DNA of 64,000 nucleotides from Streptomyces sp. V1I1 (GTDB lineage Bacteria; Actinomycetota; Actinomycetes; Streptomycetales; Streptomycetaceae): NCBI RefSeq assembly GCF_030817355.1, contig NZ_JAUSZH010000001.1, positions 7,849,001 to 7,913,000 of the forward strand, read 5' to 3'. Shown piece by piece: positions 57,835 to 64,000 of this stretch (position 1 is its first letter; each line of letters starts with the position of its first letter). The notes under the pieces were generated by a model. It saw only the letters and a program-made list of their open reading frames with translations, ran no database searches and was not told where the DNA came from. The position numbers and the translations under genes were made by a program.

Positions 57835-58596
57835 TCACACCCGGTGGACCTGGGGGCCCAGCAGCGCATAGCGCTGGGCCTCCGCAGCGGTGAGCGAGGT
57901 ATCGGTGATGATGGCCTCGAACTCCGCCACCTCGGCGAACCGGCAGAAACTCACGGCGCCGAATTTGGTGTGGATTCCCGAGAAGATCCGGCGCCTGGCC
58001 GACTTCATTGCCTGTGCCTTGACATGGCCGACGGCCGGATCGGGGGTGGTCAGCCCGTACTCACAGGAGATGCCGTTGGCCCCGACGTACGCCAGATCGA
58101 TGACCAGGCCGGCCAGCATGTCGGTCACCCAGTGATCCACAGTGGCCATCGTGTTGCCCCGCACCCGACCGCCCAGCAGGAGTACTTGTGTGTTGTCCCG
58201 CCCGGCCAGCACGCCCGCGGTGGTGATGGATGCGGTGACGACGGTCAGCCGCCGGTCCTGGGGCAGTGCCTCGGCGATCAGTTGTGGGGTGTAACCCTCG
58301 TCGATGAAGACGGTCTCCGCCTCCCCGAGCAACTCGACGGCTGCCGCGGCGATTCGGGCCTTCTGCGGTACGTGCCGGGTGGTGCGGGCGGCGAGTGTCG
58401 TCTCGAATCCGGCGCTCTCGACGGGATAGGCCCCTCCGTGCTTGCGCCGGACCAGGCCGCTCTCCTCCAGCATCCGCAGATCTCGGCGCACGGTCTCCAG
58501 GGACACCGCCAACTCCACCGCGAGGGCAGCGACGTCCACCGATCCGTTGAGTCGCGCGACCGTGAGAATGGCACGCCGACGTTCGTCGCCGTCCAG
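57835..58596 (-). CDS. DeoR/GlpR-family transcriptional regulator, apparent CTG start
   Basis: Sugar-metabolism regulator of 253 aa if it starts at the CTG at 58596. The frame runs back to a stop near 58672 with no ATG, GTG or TTG before the GTG at 58539, and that GTG would cut off the first helix of the HTH domain. From the CTG the protein reads MDGDERRRAILTVARLNGSV, the normal DeoR N-terminus, and GAGGAG lies 6 bp upstream. The HTH continues ETVRRDLRMLEESGLVRRKH, then GGAYPVES. The C-terminal sugar-phosphate sensor has FIDEGYTPQLIAEALPQ, LLLGGRVRGNTMATVDHWV and DLAYVGANGISCEYGLTTPD. It is divergent from the tetR gene; the target operon is not evident. Confidence 0.85.
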   Translation of the reverse strand: MDGDERRRAILTVARLNGSVDVAALAVELAVSLETVRRDLRMLEESGLVRRKHGGAYPVESAGFETTLAARTTRHVPQKARIAAAAVELLGEAETVFIDEGYTPQLIAEALPQDRRLTVVTASITTAGVLAGRDNTQVLLLGGRVRGNTMATVDHWVTDMLAGLVIDLAYVGANGISCEYGLTTPDPAVGHVKAQAMKSARRRIFSGIHTKFGAVSFCRFAEVAEFEAIITDTSLTAAEAQRYALLGPQVHRV

Positions 58597-58602
58597 GATC
58601 TT

Positions 58603-58608
58603 CTCCTC
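58603..58608 (-). promoter_or_regulatory. ribosome binding site that supports the CTG start of the DeoR gene
   Basis: GAGGAG on the minus strand, 6 bp before the CTG at 58594-58596. It is the only strong Shine-Dalgarno sequence in the right place for a full-length DeoR protein. Confidence 0.55.
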
Positions 58609-58758
58609 TTCAATGTGCGGAAGGGCACCAGTATGTCTGTACTGGGCATGAGTGTGATTGCCTCCCTTTCGTTAGGGGGCATAACTCACACGATTTATTA
58701 TTGCAGTCGAGATGTGGCGTACGTTCCGTGACGACGATTCGATGTGTGGGAGGACGCC

Positions 58759-59475
58759 ATGGCCGCTGAGGCACGGAGCCCGCGGGCCCGCTACCGCGAG
58801 CAGACCCGCGCCGAGATCAAGGAGATCGCCCTTCGGCAGTTGGCCGAGGGCGGCGCGCAGGGGGTGGCGCTCACCCGCATCGCCAGCGAGGTGGGGCTGT
58901 CCGGCCCGGCCCTGTACAGGTATTTCGCCGGCCGCGACGACTTGCTCAACGACCTGGTCCGGGACGCCTACGACGACGTCGCCGCGGCGGTCGGCCGGGT
59001 CGGCGCCGACGCGCCGGCCGGCCCGAGGCTCGCTCTGCGCGCGCTCGGTGGCGCCTATCTCGACTGGGCGGTGGCGCAGCCGCACCGCTACCTGCTGATC
59101 CAGGGCGGTCCGGTGCCCGGTTACGCGGCCCCGCCGGACATCGTGCAGCGGGCGAGGGCGGCCGTGGGACCGTTCGCGAAGGTCTTCGCCCAGGGCGAGG
59201 CCACCGAGGCGGTGCGGCCGGTGGTCGCCGAGATGGCGGGGTGGGTACGCACGGACCCGGCGGCCGCCGAGTGGCTGCACGCGTACACGGGCCTGACCGC
59301 GGACGACGCACGCGCCGGGACCGCGCTCGCCGGGACGGTGCTGGCCTGGTCACAGCTGCACGGCACCGTCGGCCTGGAGGTGTCCGGCCAGTACGCAGCC
59401 ATGGGAAGCCAGGCCCGGATGACCCTGCTGAATGCCCAACTCGACATGCTCGCGGACGCCTTCGGGCTGAGGTGA
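58759..59475 (+). CDS. TetR/AcrR-family transcriptional regulator
   Basis: Repressor of about 238 aa. The ATG at 58759 (MAAEARSPRARYREQTRAEI) has GGGAGGA 6 bp upstream; an in-frame GTG 15 bp earlier does not. The HTH is ALRQLAEGGAQGVALTRIAS, EVGLSGPALYRYFAGRDDLL, the standard TetR recognition region. The C-terminal ligand/dimer domain (LGGAYLDWAVAQPHRYLLIQ, GWVRTDPAAAEWLHAYTGL) resembles the TetR_C_13 group. It is divergent from the deoR gene over an AT-richer stretch (58680-58715) that probably holds both promoters. Target unknown. Confidence 0.9.
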   Translation: MAAEARSPRARYREQTRAEIKEIALRQLAEGGAQGVALTRIASEVGLSGPALYRYFAGRDDLLNDLVRDAYDDVAAAVGRVGADAPAGPRLALRALGGAYLDWAVAQPHRYLLIQGGPVPGYAAPPDIVQRARAAVGPFAKVFAQGEATEAVRPVVAEMAGWVRTDPAAAEWLHAYTGLTADDARAGTALAGTVLAWSQLHGTVGLEVSGQYAAMGSQARMTLLNAQLDMLADAFGLR

Positions 59476-59545
59476 GGAGCGAGCGTTCGCGGGGAGCCGT
59501 GCCTGCGGCAGCCGCTTCCGGCGCCTGACCGGTTCCGATCTCGGC

Positions 59546-59574
59546 TTGACACCAGGATTCGACTACCGTTGAAA
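59546..59574 (+). promoter_or_regulatory. candidate promoter of the universal stress protein gene
   Basis: A consensus -35 TTGACA (59546-59551) is followed after 17 bp by TTGAAA, a poor -10. It lies 70 bp before the GTG of the universal stress protein gene. Confidence 0.3.
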
Positions 59575-59643
59575 GCGTCTCGCTCGACGCCCGCATCGCC
59601 TTCGAGTTCTCAGAGAAGTCCGGTCTGAGGGGGAAGGAAGAAG

Positions 59644-60528
59644 GTGGGGACAATGGAGCTGCCCCTCGTCGTCGGCGTGGACGGATCCGAGTCCAGCCTG
59701 CGGGCCGTGGACTGGGCGGCTGACGAGGCAGCCCTGCACGGGGTGCCGCTGCGGCTGGTGAACGCGTCGTTGTGGGAGCGCTACGAAGGGGCCGCAGTCG
59801 ACGAGGGAGTGGACCGCCCCTCGGAGCGGGTGATGGCCGAGAACATCGTCGGCTCCGCCGCGGAGCGCGCTCGCCGCCGCGACCCGGAGCTGAAGATCCT
59901 GACGGACATCCTGCCCGATGACACGGTGACCGCCCTGCTGAGTGAGGGCCGCAACGCCTCCGCCCTGGTCACCGGCTCGCGAGGCCGCAGCGGCCTCGCC
60001 GAGATGCTGCTCGGCTCGGTCAGCCTGGCGGTCGCCGCCCGTGCCGACTGCCCGGTGTTCGTCATCCGCGGCAGCCACGCCGCCCAGAGCATTACGCACC
60101 GGCGGATCGTCCTTGGTGTCGACAAACCCCCACAGGGCTTGGCCGCCGTTCGCTTCGCGTTCCAGGAGGCGCAGGCTCGCCGGGCTGCCCTGCACGCCGT
60201 CCGGGCCTGGCGCTGTCCCGCGCACCAGACGGCCGATCAGCCTCTGCTCGCGTCAGACGCGGCCCACTACCACGAGAGCCAGGCCGCGGAGACCCTCGAA
60301 GAGGCGCTGCGAGAAGCCGCGGCGGACCACCCCGCCGTCGAGCTGCACCGGGCGACGGCCGAAGGCCCCGCCCGCAAGGTGCTCATGAACGCGTCGGCAG
60401 CGGCCGATCTGCTGATCGTCGGCGCCCAGCGGCGGCACGGTCACTTCGGGCTCCAGCTCGGCCGGGTCGCGCACACGGTGCTGCACCACTCCGCCTGCCC
60501 CGTTGCAGTCGTACCGCAGCGGGCGTGA
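59644..60528 (+). CDS. tandem universal stress protein (UspA) family
   Basis: Cytoplasmic stress protein of 294 aa with two Usp domains. The GTG at 59644 has GGAAGGAAG upstream; an ATG three codons later (MELPLVVGVDGSESSLRAVD) is an alternative start and matches the usual first strand. Domain 1 has the ATP-site pattern GSRGRSGLAEMLLGSVS; domain 2 begins HRRIVLGVDKPPQGLAAVRF and has the weaker GAQRRHGHFGLQLGRVAHTV. Tandem Usp proteins in actinobacteria respond to hypoxia and starvation. It is convergent with ppk2 (24-bp gap), fitting a stress/energy cluster with polyphosphate kinase and phosphoketolase. Confidence 0.92.
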   Translation: MGTMELPLVVGVDGSESSLRAVDWAADEAALHGVPLRLVNASLWERYEGAAVDEGVDRPSERVMAENIVGSAAERARRRDPELKILTDILPDDTVTALLSEGRNASALVTGSRGRSGLAEMLLGSVSLAVAARADCPVFVIRGSHAAQSITHRRIVLGVDKPPQGLAAVRFAFQEAQARRAALHAVRAWRCPAHQTADQPLLASDAAHYHESQAAETLEEALREAAADHPAVELHRATAEGPARKVLMNASAAADLLIVGAQRRHGHFGLQLGRVAHTVLHHSACPVAVVPQRA

Positions 60529-60552
60529 TTGCCCGTGAGCGCCAAGGGCGGC

Positions 60553-61368
60553 TCAGCCGGTCAGACCGGCCGCGTGGTCGGGGACGTACGTCTGCAGATC
60601 ACGCGGCGGGCGCACATAGCCCGTGGACGGCGGCCGGGGCGGCAGTTCGAGCGCCGGCGGGGGCACTTCGTGGTAGGGGAGGGACGCGAGCAGATGGGCG
60701 ATCATGTTGATGCGTGCTCTGCGCTTGTTGTCGCTCTCCACGACGAACCACGGCGCCTCCGCGATGTCCGTGTGCACCAGCATCTCGTCCTTGGCCCGGG
60801 AGTACGCCTCCCAGTGGGTGATGGACTCCAGGTCCATCGACGAGAGCTTCCACCGGCGCGTGGGGTCATCGAGCCGACGCCTGAACCGCTGCTCCTGTAC
60901 GGCGTCGCTCACCGAGAACCAGTACTTGCGCAGCAGGACCCCGTCCTCGACGAGCATCCGCTCGAAGATCGGGCACTGGTGGAGGAACCGCTGGTGCTCC
61001 TCCTTCGTGCAGAAGCCCATCACATGCTCGACGCCCGCCCGATTGTACCAACTTCGGTCAAACAGTGCGATTTCGCCCGCCGCGGGCAGGTGCGCGATGT
61101 AACGCTGGAAGTACCACTGCGTGCGCTCACGCTCGGTGGGCGTGGGCAGAGCCACGATCCGTGCGACCCGGGGGTTGAGATGCTCCGCGACCCGCTTGAT
61201 GGTGCCGCCCTTGCCCGCCGCGTCCCGCCCCTCGAACACCACCACGAGTCGCGCGCCTTCCGCGCGCACCCATTCCTGGACCTTCACCAGCTCCGTCTGC
61301 AGCCTCAGGAGCTCCCGCTCGTACAGCGCACGCGGCAGCGCTTCGGGCCGCGCCTTCTTGTCGGCCAT
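60553..61368 (-). CDS. ppk2: polyphosphate kinase 2
   Basis: PPK2 family enzyme of 271 aa that transfers phosphate between polyphosphate and nucleotides. The ATG at 61368 ([20 protein letters not shown]) has GGGAGG upstream; the longer frame runs into the divergent phosphoketolase gene. Walker A is [17 protein letters not shown], the lid region follows at [20 protein letters not shown], and Walker B is [39 protein letters not shown] and [20 protein letters not shown] are family signatures. Single-domain length fits class I PPK2. It lies back-to-back with phosphoketolase (37 bp between starts). Confidence 0.95.
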   Translation of the reverse strand: MADKKARPEALPRALYERELLRLQTELVKVQEWVRAEGARLVVVFEGRDAAGKGGTIKRVAEHLNPRVARIVALPTPTERERTQWYFQRYIAHLPAAGEIALFDRSWYNRAGVEHVMGFCTKEEHQRFLHQCPIFERMLVEDGVLLRKYWFSVSDAVQEQRFRRRLDDPTRRWKLSSMDLESITHWEAYSRAKDEMLVHTDIAEAPWFVVESDNKRRARINMIAHLLASLPYHEVPPPALELPPRPPSTGYVRPPRDLQTYVPDHAAGLTG

Positions 61369-61405
61369 ACCGCCTCCCACGCTCGATGACGTAACGGAGT
61401 CACTC

Positions 61406-63790
61406 ATGCCCAAGGTCAAGCACCAGGACAGCACCGTACTGACCGAGGAGGAGCTGCGCACTCTGGACGCCCACTGGCGTGCCGCGAACTATCTGGCCGC
61501 CGGGCAGATCTATCTGATGGCCAACCCGCTGCTGAGGGAACCTCTGGAACCCGTACACATCAAACCGAGGCTGCTCGGCCACTGGGGCACGTCCCCGGGG
61601 CTCAACCTCGTCCACACCCATCTCAACCGCGTCATCAAGGCCCGCGGACTCGACGCCCTTTGTATCTGGGGCCCCGGACACGGCGGCCCGTCGGTCCTGG
61701 CCAACTCCTGGCTCGAGGGCAGTTACAGCGAGATCTACCCGAACGTCAGCCGGGACGAGGTCGGCATGGAGAGGCTGTTCCGGCAGTTCTCCTTCCCCGG
61801 CGGGGTGCCCAGCCATGTCGCCCCGGAGACCCCCGGCTCGATCCACGAGGGCGGTGAACTCGGCTACGCACTGGCCCACGCGTACGGCGCCGCGCTCGAC
61901 AACCCGGATCTGCTCGTCGCCTGCGTGATCGGAGACGGCGAGGCTGAGACAGGCCCGCTCGCCGCCTCCTGGCACTCCAACAAGTTCCTCGACCCCGTCC
62001 ACGACGGGGCGGTGCTGCCCATCCTCCACCTCAACGGCTACAAGATCGCCAACCCGACGGTCCTGTCCCGCATCCCCGAGCCCGAACTCGACGACCTGCT
62101 GCGGGGATACGGACACGATCCGATCCACGTCACCGGCGACGACCCCCTCCAGGTCCACCGTGCCATGGCCGCCGCCCTCGACCGCGCCCTGCAGCGCATC
62201 GCCATCCTGCAGCGCACCGCGCGTGAGGACGGCGTCACCGAGCGGCCGCACTGGCCCGTCATCGTCCTGCGCACGCCCAAGGGCTGGACCGGACCTGCCG
62301 AGGTCGACGGGGTGCCGGTCGAAGGCACCTGGCGCTCGCACCAGGTCCCACTGTCCGGTGTACGGGAAAACCCGGAGCACCTGCGGCAGTTGGAGGCATG
62401 GCTGCGCTCCTACCGGCCGGAGGAGCTCTTCGACACGCTGGGCCGCCCCACCGCCGACGTCCTCGCCTGCGTCCCCGAGGGTGCCCGGCGCCTCGGCGCC
62501 ACCCGGCACGCCAACGGCGGCCTGCTCCTACGCGACCTGCCGATCCCCGATCTTGACCGCTTCGCCGTGCCCGTCGACAAGCCGGGATCGACGCTGCACG
62601 AGCCCACCCGGGTCCTCGGCGGTCTCCTCGAACAGCTCATGGAGGCCACGTCCGGGCGCCGGGACTTCCGGCTCGTAGGGCCCGACGAGACCGACTCCAA
62701 CCGGCTGGGCGCCGTCTTCGGCGCCACCGGCAAGGCCTGGCAGGCGCAGACCGCCCCGACCGACGAACACCTCTCCCGGCAGGGCCGGGTCATGGAGGTC
62801 CTCTCCGAACACCTCTGCCAGGGCTGGCTGGAGGGCTATCTCCTCACCGGCCGGCACGGACTGTTCTCCTGCTACGAAGCCTTCGTCCACATCGTCGACT
62901 CGATGGTCAACCAGCACATCAAGTGGCTGAAGACGTCCCGCGCACTGACCTGGCGGGCCCCCGTCGCCTCCCTCAACTACCTGCTGACCTCTCATGTCTG
63001 GCGGCAGGACCACAATGGCTTCTCGCACCAGGATCCCGGTTTCGTCGATCACGTACTCAACAAGAGCCCCGAGGTCGTACGCGTCTACCTGCCGCCGGAT
63101 GCCAACACCCTGCTCTCCGTGGCCGACCACGCCCTGCGCAGCCGCGACTACGTCAATGTGATTGTCGCCGGCAAACAGCCCTGCTTCGACTGGCTGTCGA
63201 TGGACCAGGCCCGCGTCCACTGCGCCCGCGGCGCCGGCATCTGGGAGTGGGCCGGAACGGCGCACGGCGAGCGCGAGCCGGACGTCGTGCTCGCCTGCGC
63301 GGGCGACGTCCCCACTCAGGAGGTGCTGGCCGCCGCGCAGCTGCTGCGCCGGCACCTGCCCCACCTCGCCGTGCGGGTCGTCAACGTCGTCGACATGACC
63401 CGGCTGATGCCGCGTGAGGAACACCCGCACGGGATGGCCGACTTCGAGTACGACGGACTGTTCACCCGCGACAAGCCGGTGATCTTCGCCTACCACGGCT
63501 ACCCCTGGCTCATCCACCGGCTCGCCTACCGCCGCGCGGGCCACGTCAATGTCCATGTCCGTGGCTACAAGGAAATGGGCACCACCACGACGCCGTTCGA
63601 CATGGTCGTACGCAACGACCTGGACCGCTTCCGGCTGGTCATGGACGTCATCGACCGCGTCCCCGGCCTCGGCGTGCGCGCCGCCGCCGTACGCCAGCAC
63701 ATGGCCGACGCCCGCACCCGCCACCACGCCTGGATCCGCGTACACGGCACCGATCTGCCCGAGGTCGCCGACTGGACCTGGACCGGCTGA
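61406..63790 (+). CDS. xfp: phosphoketolase (xylulose-5-phosphate/fructose-6-phosphate)
   Basis: Thiamine-diphosphate enzyme of 794 aa that cleaves xylulose 5-phosphate (and often fructose 6-phosphate) to acetyl phosphate plus a shorter sugar phosphate. The ATG at 61406 ([20 protein letters not shown]) is preferred because homologues begin here; GGAG lies 6-9 bp upstream. Signatures: [79 protein letters not shown] and the ThDP-Mg segment [20 protein letters not shown]. Late motifs are [16 protein letters not shown] and [20 protein letters not shown]. Length is normal. Acetyl phosphate made here could feed ATP synthesis, complementing PPK2. Confidence 0.96.
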   Translation: MPKVKHQDSTVLTEEELRTLDAHWRAANYLAAGQIYLMANPLLREPLEPVHIKPRLLGHWGTSPGLNLVHTHLNRVIKARGLDALCIWGPGHGGPSVLANSWLEGSYSEIYPNVSRDEVGMERLFRQFSFPGGVPSHVAPETPGSIHEGGELGYALAHAYGAALDNPDLLVACVIGDGEAETGPLAASWHSNKFLDPVHDGAVLPILHLNGYKIANPTVLSRIPEPELDDLLRGYGHDPIHVTGDDPLQVHRAMAAALDRALQRIAILQRTAREDGVTERPHWPVIVLRTPKGWTGPAEVDGVPVEGTWRSHQVPLSGVRENPEHLRQLEAWLRSYRPEELFDTLGRPTADVLACVPEGARRLGATRHANGGLLLRDLPIPDLDRFAVPVDKPGSTLHEPTRVLGGLLEQLMEATSGRRDFRLVGPDETDSNRLGAVFGATGKAWQAQTAPTDEHLSRQGRVMEVLSEHLCQGWLEGYLLTGRHGLFSCYEAFVHIVDSMVNQHIKWLKTSRALTWRAPVASLNYLLTSHVWRQDHNGFSHQDPGFVDHVLNKSPEVVRVYLPPDANTLLSVADHALRSRDYVNVIVAGKQPCFDWLSMDQARVHCARGAGIWEWAGTAHGEREPDVVLACAGDVPTQEVLAAAQLLRRHLPHLAVRVVNVVDMTRLMPREEHPHGMADFEYDGLFTRDKPVIFAYHGYPWLIHRLAYRRAGHVNVHVRGYKEMGTTTTPFDMVVRNDLDRFRLVMDVIDRVPGLGVRAAAVRQHMADARTRHHAWIRVHGTDLPEVADWTWTG

Positions 63791-63817
63791 AACCCGTCCC
63801 CGTATCGACGAAATGAG

Positions 63818-64000
63818 GTGAACCCGACGCAGAACGGCACGGCCGGCCTGCCCCGGGTACTACGGGGCACGGCGGCCATGGTCCTCGACACCGACGGAGT
63901 GATCACCGACTCCGCGCGGGTGCACGCCGCCGCCTGGGAGACGGCCTTCGACGCCTTCCTGCGCGACCACCCTCCCGCCGATCCCGCCCAGCGGCGCCCC
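63818..64000 (+). CDS. HAD-superfamily hydrolase, beta-phosphoglucomutase-like (5' part only)
   Basis: The GTG at 63818 opens a frame to the end of the window: VNPTQNGTAGLPRVLRGTAA, then MVLDTDGVITDSARVHAAAW and ETAFDAFLRDHPP. DTDGVITDS is HAD motif I, with the nucleophile and acid/base Asp residues and the cap-type wording of beta-phosphoglucomutases. The cap and the other motifs lie outside the window. It starts 27 bp after phosphoketolase, so the two are probably cotranscribed; relatives are often paired with GH65 disaccharide phosphorylases. Confidence 0.8.
   Translation, partial: MNPTQNGTAGLPRVLRGTAAMVLDTDGVITDSARVHAAAWETAFDAFLRDHPPADPAQRRP

Noticed and set aside
58278..58682. Plus-one-frame minus-strand ORF starting MPPNEREAITL upstream of the DeoR gene
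   Set aside because: Only its start region could matter; the rest is out of frame with the DeoR HTH. It would require a frameshift, whereas the CTG start with its ribosome site needs none.

Overview
The window reads as chromosome of a high-GC actinomycete, almost certainly Streptomyces. Coding sequence is strongly GC-biased, GTG starts and 4-bp ATGA/GTGA overlaps are common, and the gene families (AglEFG-type sugar transporters without their own ATPase, mycosin, EccB/C/D, 'AAWKG' protein, giant type VII proteins) are typical of that genus. No rRNA, tRNA, CRISPR array, transposase or integrase was seen.

Layout. (1) 1-5101, minus strand: an alpha-glucoside/maltodextrin utilisation operon in the order GH13 glucosidase, lipoprotein sugar-binding protein, MalF-type permease with an SdrD/CNA-B-like extracellular insertion, and MalG-type permease (cut by the window edge). 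A promoter with two inverted copies of TGTTAAGTAG lies upstream. (2) 5302-10358: a second sugar-binding protein without a lipobox, divergent from a padR-ABC ATPase-FtsX permease operon. (3) 10359-10904: a stretch holding the frameshifted remnant of a small secreted-protein gene. (4) 10905-57373: about 46 kb of type VII secretion (T7SS/ESX) locus. It contains two membrane-anchored lectins (bulb-lectin and ricin folds), a T7SS-associated protein, a beta-helix plus double-AAA ATPase (EccA-like), mycosin, EccC (opposite strand), EccD, EccB, two WXG100-type proteins, a helical T7SS-associated protein, a 1199-residue AAWKG-type protein, a YbaB-like protein, a third WXG-like protein, and one 23.5-kb gene for a 7836-residue protein. 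(5) 57374-64000: a gene remnant, a DeoR regulator apparently starting at CTG, a TetR regulator, a tandem universal stress protein, polyphosphate kinase 2, phosphoketolase and the start of a beta-phosphoglucomutase-like HAD gene.

The centrepiece is the giant T7SS-linked protein. It has an N-terminal T7SS-type helical domain, a clan-CD (caspase-like) His/Cys domain, an OTU-like cysteine-protease domain with two degenerate relatives, long beta-rich regions, and a C-terminal third made of seven A modules (HEIGLH, an HExxxH motif) interleaved with five B modules (HELTHQLGLRDE, an HExxHxxGxxD motif). The modules show gene conversion and a higher-order 3.3-kb duplication. No immunity gene follows it. 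The ESX core (EccB, EccC, EccD, mycosin, EccA-like) presumably exports the WXG proteins, the AAWKG protein and the giant protein, while the membrane lectins could tether the machine or its substrates to cell-wall or foreign glycans. These functional links are inference; the motifs and repeats are read directly from the sequence.
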